DNA of 64,000 bases. Origin: Microbispora bryophytorum (GTDB taxonomy: Bacteria > Actinomycetota > Actinomycetes > Streptosporangiales > Streptosporangiaceae). The position numbers were made by a program, and so were the translations under genes. Of this stretch, positions 1 through 7,565 are shown piece by piece. The stretch is from contig NZ_VIRL01000003.1 of the NCBI RefSeq assembly GCF_006874465.1, forward strand, positions 310,001-374,000, read 5' to 3'. Every line of letters begins with the position of its first letter. The stretch's first letter is position 1. The notes under the pieces were generated by a model. The model did no database searches. It saw nothing but the letters and a program-made list of their open reading frames with translations, and was not told where the DNA came from.

Positions 1-820
1 GCGTCCTCGGGGTGATCCGCTCCAGCGTGCCGAGCCACATGGTGGCCTGGTAGACCGCGGTGACCGGCCCCGAGAAGTACATGACGACCTCGGGCCGGTA
101 GGCCGCGACCCAGTCGTCCACGGCGGCGAGGACCCGCCGCCGGTCGCCCAGGTGCCTGGCCCGCCTCGCGTGGGCCAGCAGCGCGACCACGGCGGCGATC
201 TCCAGCATCAGGGCCGCGGCGGCGCCCGCCACGCCCGTCCAGCCCAGGCCCATGGGCGCCGTCGCCGCCGCGGGCACGACCGCGAGCACGTCGAGGTAGA
301 GCAGCCGGGCGCCCCGCCAGTTGAGCAGCGCGCGGCGCGGCGCGGGCGGGATCCGCAGCGCGGACAGGCCGATGTTGCGGGTCACCACCGGCATCTGGTT
401 GTGCCGGCGGTCGACGTGCTCGGCGAGCCACGTCTGCACGGCGCGCAGGCCGTGGAACAGGAACAGCCCGGCCGCGAGCGCCGCGAACCACAGCGGCCGG
501 CCCGGCGTCAGCCGGGCCAGCAGCACGACCGCGGCCGTCTCACGCGACAGGAAGCGGACCGTGGCCCCGAGGTGGGCCCGGCTCAGCGCCCGCGCCGCCC
601 GGCCGGGCAGCATGGCCTCCGCGGCGTACGACAGCGGCACGAGCACCGCGAAGGTCGCGGGCAACGGCCACACGGCGGTCGCGAGCAGGGCAGGGTACGA
701 CGCGAGCGTGAGCGCCGTGAACGCGCTCCTGCGTCCACCGGCCAGGCTTCTCAGCGCCGGTCGCCGGACTATCGCGACAAGTGCCTTCGGGGCCGTGCGC
801 CCCTTGTTGTTTCCCCCCAT
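1..820 (-). CDS. TagF/TarF-like CDP-glycerol glycerophosphotransferase family protein, N-terminal part (cut by window edge)
   Basis: Reading the minus strand from an ATG at 820 gives an open frame to the left edge (273 codons, no stop). The product begins with a short basic stretch followed by several hydrophobic, probably membrane-spanning segments, then a segment containing RPEVVMYFSG and YQATMWLGTLE. In actinobacterial glycerophosphotransferase-family proteins, as I recall them, such a membrane region precedes the CDP-glycerol:poly(glycerophosphate) transferase domain. That catalytic domain would lie beyond the window and is not seen. The gene starts 34 nt downstream of the CDP-ribitol-synthase-like gene, so the two are probably co-transcribed. 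A GGAGGG lies 14 nt before the ATG, a rather long spacing. It could also be an unrelated polytopic membrane protein; the neighbour is the main support for the assignment. Confidence 0.55.
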   Translation of the reverse strand, partial: MGGNNKGRTAPKALVAIVRRPALRSLAGGRRSAFTALTLASYPALLATAVWPLPATFAVLVPLSYAAEAMLPGRAARALSRAHLGATVRFLSRETAAVVLLARLTPGRPLWFAALAAGLFLFHGLRAVQTWLAEHVDRRHNQMPVVTRNIGLSALRIPPAPRRALLNWRGARLLYLDVLAVVPAAATAPMGLGWTGVAGAAAALMLEIAAVVALLAHARRARHLGDRRRVLAAVDDWVAAYRPEVVMYFSGPVTAVYQATMWLGTLERITPRT

Positions 821-854
821 GGGCGAGCGCCCGTCCCTCCGTACATGGTTGCGG

Positions 855-2261
855 TCATCGGATGAGCCGTACGTCCACGACCTGTCCCGTGAGGCGGGAC
901 AGCAGCACGTCGATGCTGGTGCGGGCGACGGCGGTGGGGGAGAGAAGCGTTCCGGCGGGTTCGTCGCCGAACGCGCGCAGCCGCATGGGGGTGGCGGTGC
1001 GCTCGGGGTTCACGCAGTTGACTCGGACACCCTGGCAGGACCACTCGTCCGCGAGTGCCTGGGTGAGGTTGACGACGGCGGCCTTCGTGGAGGAGTAGAG
1101 GCTGTAGTCGGCCCGGCCGCGGGTGTAGGACGAGGAGGTGTAGAGGAGCAGGTGGCCGTGGGTCTCCATCAGGTACTTCACGGACGCGCGGGCGATGTTG
1201 ACCGGTCCGAGGTAGTTGACCCCGATGGTCTCCTCGATCGTGTGCTGCCCGGCCTCGCCGAGTTTGCCCATGTGCAGCACGCCCGCCGTGTTGACGACGT
1301 AGTCGATCCGGCCGGTCTCGGCGTAGACCCGGGCGAGCGCGTCCTCCACGGCGGCGACGTCCTCGACGCGCACGCCGTTCTGGCTGCGGGAGAACGAGTG
1401 GACGCTCGCGCCGTATCTCCCGGCCAGCGCGACGATGTCCGCGCCGATGCCGTAGCTGCCGCCGAAGACCACGAGCGTGCGGCCCTCGAGCCCGGCCCGG
1501 TAGGCCTCCTCGTCCAGCGCGGGCGCCGCGTTCTCGGCGAGCTGGAAGAGCTTGTCGGCGATGAAGACGTCGACCGGATGGGTGACCTTCATGTTGTGCT
1601 CGCTGCCGGGCACGATGTAGATCGGCACGTCGGGCAGGTAGCGCAGCACGACGCCGCAGTCGTCCGTGGTGGGCAGCGAGGGGAACTCGGGGTCGGCCAG
1701 GGCCCGCTCGTACGCCGCCCGGATCACCGACAGCCGGAAGCACTGCGGGGTCTGCCCCCGGCGCAGCCGGGAGCGGTCGGGGATGTCGCGGATGATGTCG
1801 CCGCGCGGGCCGGGAGCGGCCACCACGATCGTGTCGGAGGAGGGGATCGCCACCTCGACCGCCTCGTAGCGTTCGAGCGCGGCCACACACTCGCTGATGA
1901 TGCGCGGCTCGATCAGCGGCCGCACGGCGTCGTGCAGCAGCACGTCGCACTCCTGCTCGCCCAGCGCGCTCAGCGCCCGCCAGGTCGTCTCGGTACGGCT
2001 CGCGCCTCCTTCGAGCACCCGGCCGACCTTGGTGTAGCCGTTCCTCCTGACGAGCTCCTCGGCCTCGGCGACGAAGCCGGGGGCCATCAGCACGACGACC
2101 TCGTCGATCTCCGGGTGGCCGTCGAACACGTCGAGGGTGTGCTCCAGGATCGTCTTCCCGGCGATCTTCAGAAGCTGTTTCGGGGTGTTGAGGCCCACGC
2201 GCTGGCCGACACCGCCGGCCAGCACCACCCCCACCCTGCGCAGACGCGATTCGGCGATCAT
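855..2261 (-). CDS. Bifunctional cytidylyltransferase/SDR reductase, Bcs1-like (CDP-ribitol synthase type)
   Basis: The 468-residue protein joins two enzymes. Residues 1 to about 235 are an IspD/TarI-type cytidylyltransferase: GGVGQR at 16-21, PKQ at 27-29 and HDAVRP at 110-115. Residues about 260-468 are a short-chain dehydrogenase/reductase: GGSYGIG at 267-273, a serine-rich active-site strand at 375-378 and YSSTK with Tyr389 and Lys393. Haemophilus Bcs1 has this fusion; there it reduces ribulose 5-phosphate and activates the product with CTP to give CDP-ribitol for polyol-phosphate polymers. The substrate here is inferred from that architecture. I chose ATG 2261 because GGAGGACATC precedes it; the open frame extends upstream to 2354 without support. 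It is divergent from the CDP-alcohol phosphotransferase gene and lies just upstream of the TagF-like gene. Confidence 0.85.
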   Translation of the reverse strand: MIAESRLRRVGVVLAGGVGQRVGLNTPKQLLKIAGKTILEHTLDVFDGHPEIDEVVVLMAPGFVAEAEELVRRNGYTKVGRVLEGGASRTETTWRALSALGEQECDVLLHDAVRPLIEPRIISECVAALERYEAVEVAIPSSDTIVVAAPGPRGDIIRDIPDRSRLRRGQTPQCFRLSVIRAAYERALADPEFPSLPTTDDCGVVLRYLPDVPIYIVPGSEHNMKVTHPVDVFIADKLFQLAENAAPALDEEAYRAGLEGRTLVVFGGSYGIGADIVALAGRYGASVHSFSRSQNGVRVEDVAAVEDALARVYAETGRIDYVVNTAGVLHMGKLGEAGQHTIEETIGVNYLGPVNIARASVKYLMETHGHLLLYTSSSYTRGRADYSLYSSTKAAVVNLTQALADEWSCQGVRVNCVNPERTATPMRLRAFGDEPAGTLLSPTAVARTSIDVLLSRLTGQVVDVRLIR

Positions 2262-2321
2262 GATGTCCTCCCCGGAGGAGACCCTACCCGTGCCGGAAGC
2301 CGGAGAAGGTGATTGCCACCT

Positions 2322-2331
2322 AGTGATCACT
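2322..2331. promoter_or_regulatory. Perfect palindrome AGTGATCACT in a divergent promoter region
   Basis: A perfect 10-bp palindrome sits in the 121-bp gap between the divergent CDP-ribitol-synthase-like gene and the CDP-alcohol phosphotransferase gene. Its position suits a shared operator. No clear -10/-35 pair was recognised, so function is a guess. Confidence 0.25.
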
Positions 2332-2382
2332 CGGTTACTTTGCGAGGTGAGCACGTGCGGTCAACGTGAAGCGGGTTTCCAT

Positions 2383-3939
2383 ATGGGGGCGGATCCGAGT
2401 AAGCCCGGTACGTCACGGGACACAGAGACGGTGGCGGTCGTCCTCGCGACCTCGCCGGCCGCAGGGCTGCCCTGGTCCGACGGCGCCCGGTCGGAGGGCA
2501 GCATCCTGGAGCGGCTCACCGCCCAGCTCCTCACGCTGCCGGTCCGCGAGGTGCTGGTCGTGGTGCGGAGCCAGGACGCCCAGGCGGGAGGGTGGGAGAA
2601 GGGCGCGCAGAGCGGCTCGCGGCACCAGATCTGCGTCAGCGACGGGCTGGCCGAGGACCTGCGGATCGTGGCCAAGACGGCCCGCGCCTCGACCTCGCCG
2701 GTCGCGGTGCTGGCGGCGGACGTGGTCGCGCACACCGAGGCGCTGTCGCTGCTGCTCGAACATCCCGCGCGCCCGACCGGCGCGATCGTCGCCAGCGGCG
2801 ACCCGGCCCCGCTGCGGCCGCCGGTGCGGACCGAGTGGGGCCGCGTCGTGTCGGCGGGCACGTCCTTCCACGAGGTCGAGTGGGCCAACGGCACGTTCCG
2901 CGGCGTCCTCCAGGTCGGGGAGGCCCACCTGGCCGGGCTCGCCGACATCGCCGAGGAGCTGGCCGACCTGGCCCAGCGCCGGCATCTCGGGCGCGTCGGC
3001 GACGGCGAGGTTCCCGAGCTGCTGCTCACGGGCCTGGTGCGGGCCGGCGTCCAGGTGCACGCCGTCGCGCTGAACACCCTGCACTGCGGGCGGACCGGCA
3101 CGCGCCCGGCCGCCGAGCGCGCGGTGCGCGAGCTGGCCGACGTCGACGAGGCGCAGGCCAAGCTCGACGCCGCGGTCAAGAGCGGCGACGGCTTCTTCAC
3201 CACCTACTGCGTCAGCTCGTGGTCGCGTCACCTCATCCGTCCGGCCGCCCGTCTCGGCCTGACCCCGAACACCGTCACCGGCATCTCGGTCGGGTTCGCC
3301 GCCATCGCCGCGATCTGGTTCTCCGACGGCCGCCGGGCGGGGCTCGTGGTCGGCGCCGTCGCGCTCTACCTGTCGTTCGTGCTCGACTGCCTGGACGGGC
3401 AGCTCGCCCGATACACGCGCCGGTTCTCCCCGCTCGGGAGCTGGCTCGACGCGATCTGCGACCGGCTCAAGGAATACCTGGTGTACGTGGGGCTGGCGGC
3501 CGGATACCTGGCCGGCTCCCGGGAGCCGTGGGAGATCTGGGCCCTGGCGGTGGGCGCGATGATCCTCCAGACGATCCGCCACATGGTCGACTTCGCCTAC
3601 GCGGGAGCGACGGCCGACCGGGTCAGGGCGGCCGGCTCGCGCGCGTCGGCCCCGCGTCCGATGGCCGTGCCCTGGGACGAGGCGCCCGCGGCGGCCGCCG
3701 CGAAGGGCACGGGATCGGTGCTGGCGCTGTCGCGACGGCTCGACGCGCTGAGCGGCGCGAGGGGCGTGGCCTACTGGGCGAAGAAGATGATCGTGCTGCC
3801 GATCGGGGAGCGAATGGCGCTGATCTCGGTGACGGCCGCGCTGTTCGACGCGCGGGTGACGTTCCTCGCGCTGCTGGTCTGGGGCGCGGTGGCCCTGGCC
3901 TACACGGCCGCCGGGCGGATGGCGAGGTCCTTCGCATGA
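2383..3939 (+). CDS. CDP-alcohol phosphotransferase with degenerate nucleotidyltransferase N-domain (IPCT/DIPPS-like architecture)
   Basis: The C-terminal half carries an intact CDP-alcohol phosphotransferase signature: Asp335, Asp338, Ala342-Arg343, Gly352, Asp356 and Asp360, followed by hydrophobic segments. It joins a CDP-activated head group to an alcohol acceptor at the membrane. Before it, the stretch around residue 269 (DGFFTTYCVSSWSR) resembles the linker of archaeal/thermophile inositol-phosphate cytidylyltransferase-DIPP synthase fusions. The first 230 residues have the strand pattern of a nucleotidyltransferase but lack the GGxGxR and PK motifs, so this domain is probably non-catalytic. 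ATG 2383 was chosen for lack of overlap; a GTG at 2347 is possible, and neither has a strong ribosome site. It overlaps the next gene by ATGA, implying translational coupling. The substrates are unknown. Confidence 0.7.
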   Translation: MGADPSKPGTSRDTETVAVVLATSPAAGLPWSDGARSEGSILERLTAQLLTLPVREVLVVVRSQDAQAGGWEKGAQSGSRHQICVSDGLAEDLRIVAKTARASTSPVAVLAADVVAHTEALSLLLEHPARPTGAIVASGDPAPLRPPVRTEWGRVVSAGTSFHEVEWANGTFRGVLQVGEAHLAGLADIAEELADLAQRRHLGRVGDGEVPELLLTGLVRAGVQVHAVALNTLHCGRTGTRPAAERAVRELADVDEAQAKLDAAVKSGDGFFTTYCVSSWSRHLIRPAARLGLTPNTVTGISVGFAAIAAIWFSDGRRAGLVVGAVALYLSFVLDCLDGQLARYTRRFSPLGSWLDAICDRLKEYLVYVGLAAGYLAGSREPWEIWALAVGAMILQTIRHMVDFAYAGATADRVRAAGSRASAPRPMAVPWDEAPAAAAAKGTGSVLALSRRLDALSGARGVAYWAKKMIVLPIGERMALISVTAALFDARVTFLALLVWGAVALAYTAAGRMARSFA

Positions 3940-4610
3940 GCGAGCGTAGCCGCCGCCCGCGCGAGGCCGGCGGGAAGGCCCGGGGCGCGATCTCCGTGCA
4001 CATGACCCCGGTGCCGAGCGGCGCCGTGGTGGCCTACCGCGACGACGGCCCGCTGTCGAAGGCGATGGGGCTGCTCGTGGCGGGGCAGCTTCCGCCGCTG
4101 CCGCCCGCGCTCGCGGGCGCCTTCGTGACCGGGGTGCTGCTGGTGCTCGGCATCGCCGGGGCCGACGACTTCGCGGTCTTCGCCCCGGCGGTGGCCCTGC
4201 TGCTGGCCGGGGCGGGCAGCGCGCACCGGCACGACGGCCGGCTCGACTGGCTGGCGCCCCCGATCCTGCGGCTGACCGAGTATGGCTTCATCGCCTCGGC
4301 CGGGTTCGCCCGCTCCGTCCCGCCGGCGCTCATCGTCGCGCTGCTTGGCGCGATGGCCTTCCACCACTACGACACGGTCTACCGGCTGCGCCAGCACGTG
4401 TACGCGCCGCCGTGGCTGGCGACCGCCGGGCTGGGCTGGGACGGCCGGATGCTCATCGTCGCCCTGGGCGGCCTGCTCGACGTGATGACCGCCGTGTTCG
4501 TGCTGCTCGCGGTCTACCTGTGGGCCCTGTTCGGCTGGGAGAGCCTGACCTGCTGGCTCGCCGCTCCCCGCACGCCCGACGAGGCCGTGGACCCGGCACC
4601 CCAGGATTAG
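3936..4610 (+). CDS. DUF5941-like integral membrane protein
   Basis: This 224-residue protein starts at an ATGA overlap with the CDP-alcohol phosphotransferase. A basic N-terminal tail is followed by a DGPLSKAMG segment, several membrane spans and a HHYDTVYRLR motif near residue 145. From memory, streptomycete homologues carry this region fused to the CDP-alcohol phosphotransferase as the DUF5941 domain; here it is a separate gene. I infer that the two products work as one complex. No catalytic chemistry can be assigned from the sequence, and the DUF number should be checked by profile search. Confidence 0.6.
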   Translation: MSERSRRPREAGGKARGAISVHMTPVPSGAVVAYRDDGPLSKAMGLLVAGQLPPLPPALAGAFVTGVLLVLGIAGADDFAVFAPAVALLLAGAGSAHRHDGRLDWLAPPILRLTEYGFIASAGFARSVPPALIVALLGAMAFHHYDTVYRLRQHVYAPPWLATAGLGWDGRMLIVALGGLLDVMTAVFVLLAVYLWALFGWESLTCWLAAPRTPDEAVDPAPQD

Positions 4611-4783
4611 TCGTGCCCGGCAGAACGTGCCCTGCTGTACGTGGCCCAGACGGCGCCTGGCCGCGTTCTCGTCGGCCTTGCGACGCATCAACCCTGGATC
4701 CACGCTCGCGACGGGCGGCCTTTATCAAGCACTCCCTAACGTCAGACCAACGGTGAATTACCCAACAGGGGCGCTGAGCCAAC

Positions 4784-4798
4784 TAACCTTTGGGGTTA
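4784..4798. promoter_or_regulatory. Small inverted repeat TAACC-N5-GGTTA upstream of the cytidylyltransferase operon
   Basis: Five-base arms at 4784-4788 and 4794-4798 flank a 5-base spacer, just upstream of the first gene of the 4833-8447 operon. The 195-bp gap before that operon otherwise shows no convincing promoter elements. The repeat may be an operator, but it is short enough to arise by chance. Confidence 0.2.
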
Positions 4799-4832
4799 CT
4801 GTCTGATGCTCGACCTCAAGGAGTGCGGGAAA

Positions 4833-5564
4833 TTGCTCGGAATGGTGCTGGCCGCCGGAGCCGGACGTCGCCTGCGGCCGTACACCGACACGCTGCCGAA
4901 GGCGCTGGTGCCGGTCGACGGTGAGACCACGATCCTCGACATCGCCCTGCGTAACCTGGCAGCCGTGGACCTCCGCGAGGTCGTGGTGATCGTCGGCTAC
5001 CAGGCCCAGGCCGTACGGGAACGGCAGGCCGACCTGGAGCGGCGCCACGGGGTGAAGCTCACGCTTGTCCACAACGACAAGGCCGAGGAGTGGAACAACG
5101 CCTACTCACTGTGGTGTGCCCGCGACTACTTCTCCCAGGGCGCGCTGCTGGTCAACGGCGACACCGTCCACCCCGTGTCGGTGGAGCGGACTCTGCTGGC
5201 CGCCGAGGACACCTCCGACATCCTGCTCGCCGTCGACGACGTGAAGTCGCTGGCGGACGAGGAGATGAAGGTCACACTGGAGGACGGACGGCTGAAGCGG
5301 ATCACCAAGCTGATGGACCCGTCCGAGGCGTACGGCGAGTACATCGGCGCCACGCTGATCCGGCCGGGCGCGGCGGAGCGGCTCGCCGACGCGCTGAAGG
5401 CCACCTTCGAGCGCGACCCGCAGCTCTACTACGAGGACGGCTACCAGGAGATGGTCGAGCGCGGCGAGAAGATCGCCGTGGCGCCGATCGGCAAGGTCGA
5501 GTGGGTCGAAGTGGACAACCACGACGACCTCGCGAAGGCACGTGAGATCGCATGCCGTTACTGA
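4833..5564 (+). CDS. Phosphocholine/polyol-phosphate cytidylyltransferase family (LicC-like nucleotidyltransferase)
   Basis: This is a single-domain NTP-transferase of about 243 residues with AAGAGRR at residues 7-13 and PKA at 22-24, the nucleotide-binding loop of the sugar-phosphate/phosphocholine nucleotidyltransferase fold, followed by an NGD strand motif. Relatives activate phosphocholine or another phospho-alcohol with CTP. The choline substrate is only the family label; in this operon a glycerol- or polyol-phosphate is equally plausible. I chose the TTG at 4833 because AAGGAG ends 9 nt upstream of it and homologues usually begin directly with the GMVLAAG strand. An in-frame ATG at 4806 would add nine residues but has no ribosome site. 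It is the first gene of a four-gene operon that ends at the hairpin 8464-8501. Confidence 0.8.
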   Translation: MLGMVLAAGAGRRLRPYTDTLPKALVPVDGETTILDIALRNLAAVDLREVVVIVGYQAQAVRERQADLERRHGVKLTLVHNDKAEEWNNAYSLWCARDYFSQGALLVNGDTVHPVSVERTLLAAEDTSDILLAVDDVKSLADEEMKVTLEDGRLKRITKLMDPSEAYGEYIGATLIRPGAAERLADALKATFERDPQLYYEDGYQEMVERGEKIAVAPIGKVEWVEVDNHDDLAKAREIACRY

Positions 5565-5590
5565 TTTCCGCGGCCTTCTGAGGAGTTCGC

Positions 5591-6649
5591 ATGCCGATTC
5601 TGGCAAGGATGCTCCCCGCGCCTCTCACGATGGAGGTGCGGCGGGGCGCGATCGCGCAGCTCGGCACCCTGCTCGCCGACAGCAGGGTGGCCACCTCCGG
5701 CAGAGTCGCGGTCGCGGTCGGCGTCGGGCAGGGCGACCGCATCGCGGAGGTCATCGCGCCGTCGCTGGGTGAGGCCGAGGTGCTCCGGGTGGCGGACGGC
5801 ACCGTGGACGCGGCCGTGTCGCTCGGCGCCGACCTGCGCAAGGGCAACTACGAGGCGGTGGTCGGCGTCGGCGGCGGCAGGACGATCGACGCCACCAAGT
5901 ACGCCGCGTCGCTCGCCGGCATCCCCATGGTCGCCGTCGCCACCAACCTCTCGCACGACGGCATCTGCTCGCCGGTGGCCTCGCTGATGCACGAGGGCGG
6001 CAAGGGCTCGTTCGGCGTTCCCATGCCGCTGGCGATCATGGTGGATCTCGATTTCGTCCACGACGCGCCGCCCTCACTCGTCCGGTCCGGGATCGGCGAC
6101 GTGCTCAGCAACCTGTCGGCCATCGAGGACTGGCAGCTCGGCAACACCGAGCGGGGCGAGCCCATCGACGGGCTGGCGATCTCCATGTCGCGCACCGCGG
6201 CCGAGGCCGTGCTCGGCCGGCCGGACTCGATCGAGTCGGACGCGTTCCTGACCGTGCTCGCCGAGGCGCTGATCCTGTCGGGGATGTCGATGGTCATCGC
6301 GGGGTCCAGCCGTCCGGCGAGTGGCGGCGATCATGAGATCCTTCATGCTGTGGACCAGCTTTTCCCCGGCACCTCCAATCACGGTGAGCTGGCCGGCATC
6401 GGCGCCGCGTTCTGCTACTTCCTCCGTGAGGACGCGCACCGGCTCGGCCAGGTGACCGCCTGCCTCGAACGGCACGGCCTGCCCGTCGCGCCCGGCGACG
6501 TCGGCCTCACGACCGAACAATTCACGGCCGCGGTGATGCTGGCACCCAGCACGCGGCCCGGCCGCTACACCATCCTTGAGCACCTCCGGCTGTCGGAGCA
6601 CGAGGTCCGGGAAAGAGTTGAGGACTATGTCCGCGCCGTCGGTCGCTGA
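5591..6649 (+). CDS. sn-glycerol-1-phosphate dehydrogenase-like iron-containing alcohol dehydrogenase (EgsA/AraM family)
   Basis: The 352-residue protein has a GGG nucleotide loop at 94-96, a conserved NLSHDGI segment at 119-125, and likely metal ligands Asp170 (in SGIGD), His248 (in GGDHEI) and His264 (in SNHGE). This matches the G1P dehydrogenase branch of the iron-containing alcohol dehydrogenases, which reduces dihydroxyacetone phosphate to sn-glycerol 1-phosphate with NAD(P)H. G1P is the archaeal enantiomer; in bacteria such enzymes (AraM) are rarer. GAGGAG precedes the ATG by 6 nt. It lies 26 nt after the cytidylyltransferase and overlaps the next gene by 23 nt, which suggests that its product feeds a CDP-activation and phosphotransfer route. 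Activity on another phospho-ketone cannot be excluded. Confidence 0.75.
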   Translation: MPILARMLPAPLTMEVRRGAIAQLGTLLADSRVATSGRVAVAVGVGQGDRIAEVIAPSLGEAEVLRVADGTVDAAVSLGADLRKGNYEAVVGVGGGRTIDATKYAASLAGIPMVAVATNLSHDGICSPVASLMHEGGKGSFGVPMPLAIMVDLDFVHDAPPSLVRSGIGDVLSNLSAIEDWQLGNTERGEPIDGLAISMSRTAAEAVLGRPDSIESDAFLTVLAEALILSGMSMVIAGSSRPASGGDHEILHAVDQLFPGTSNHGELAGIGAAFCYFLREDAHRLGQVTACLERHGLPVAPGDVGLTTEQFTAAVMLAPSTRPGRYTILEHLRLSEHEVRERVEDYVRAVGR

Positions 6650-7385
6650 GCTTCGCGCGGTCGCCCAGCCGCAGACCACCATGGACCGCCGCAGCGGCGA
6701 GCACTGGGCCGGCTTGCTGTACATGCGGCGCCTGTCCATCTACGCCACCTGGTTGCTGGCCAAGACCCCGATCTCGCCGAACCAGGTCACCGGTCTGATG
6801 ATCGTGTGCGGGGTGGGGGCGGGCGCCGTGCTCGCCCTCCCCGGCTTCTGGGCGGCGCTGGGCGCGGCCCTGCTCATCCAGATCTACCTGCTGCTCGACT
6901 GCTCCGACGGGGAGCTGGCCCGGTGGACCGGCCGCACCTCGATCACCGGGGTCTACCTCGACCGGGTCGGGCACTACTTCGCCGAGGCGGCGCTGCTGAT
7001 CGGGCTGGGCTTCCGGGCCTCGGAGACCCTGCCCGACTGGTACACCGTGATAGGCGTGGCGGCGGCGCTCGGCGCGATTTTGATCAAGTCGGAGACCGAC
7101 CTGGTCGACGTCGCCCGCGCCCGGTCGGGCCTGCTGGCGACGACCGAGGCGGCCGCGCAGCAGTTCACCTCGCCGCGGCTCGCGCTGGCCCGCAGGGCCG
7201 CGGCGGTGCTGCGGTTCCACCGGGTGATCCAGGCCGTCGAGCTGTCGCTGATCGTCGTGGTCGCGGCGCTGCTCGACAACTGGTTCTCCGCCACCCGCAT
7301 CCTCATGGTCGCCTGCGTCGTCATCGCGGGAGTCCAGCTCCTGCTGCACCTGGTCAGCATCCTCGCCTCCCGGCGGCTGTCATGA
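6627..7385 (+). CDS. CDP-alcohol phosphotransferase with His in place of the fourth conserved Asp
   Basis: This 252-residue polytopic membrane protein carries the CDP-alcohol phosphotransferase motif: Asp91, Asp94-Gly95, Ala98-Arg99, Gly108 and Asp112. The position of the fourth aspartate, usually assigned as metal ligand or general base, is His116 (LDRVGHY). The rest of the motif spacing is canonical, so this is not an alignment artefact. The segment ISPNQVTG at about 49-56 is the usual cytosolic loop before the second span. I chose ATG 6627, with GAGTTGAGG nearby, over an upstream in-frame ATG at 6576; the gene overlaps the dehydrogenase by 23 nt. Together with the preceding cytidylyltransferase and G1P-dehydrogenase-like enzyme it may make a CDP-derived phosphodiester lipid or polyol phosphate. 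The exact product is unknown. Confidence 0.75.
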   Translation: MSAPSVAELRAVAQPQTTMDRRSGEHWAGLLYMRRLSIYATWLLAKTPISPNQVTGLMIVCGVGAGAVLALPGFWAALGAALLIQIYLLLDCSDGELARWTGRTSITGVYLDRVGHYFAEAALLIGLGFRASETLPDWYTVIGVAAALGAILIKSETDLVDVARARSGLLATTEAAAQQFTSPRLALARRAAAVLRFHRVIQAVELSLIVVVAALLDNWFSATRILMVACVVIAGVQLLLHLVSILASRRLS

Positions 7386-7565
7386 GCGCGTCGTCTCCCG
7401 CGCGGCATGCCGATCGGCCGTACATTCGCGGTTGGGTAGGGGTTTGGTGGCAGTTCCGATACCCTTGTCCCACGGTGAACCAGGCAGATTCCGGATTGCC
7501 CGGCCATACAGACTCGGTGATCATGAAGTCGTGTGTAGCGCGCCCCACGTCGAGGCGATGACGCG

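Noticed and set aside
321-2312. Plus-strand ORF of over 600 codons
   Set aside because: It runs antisense to the cytidylyltransferase/SDR gene and the TagF-like gene, both of which have clear motifs.
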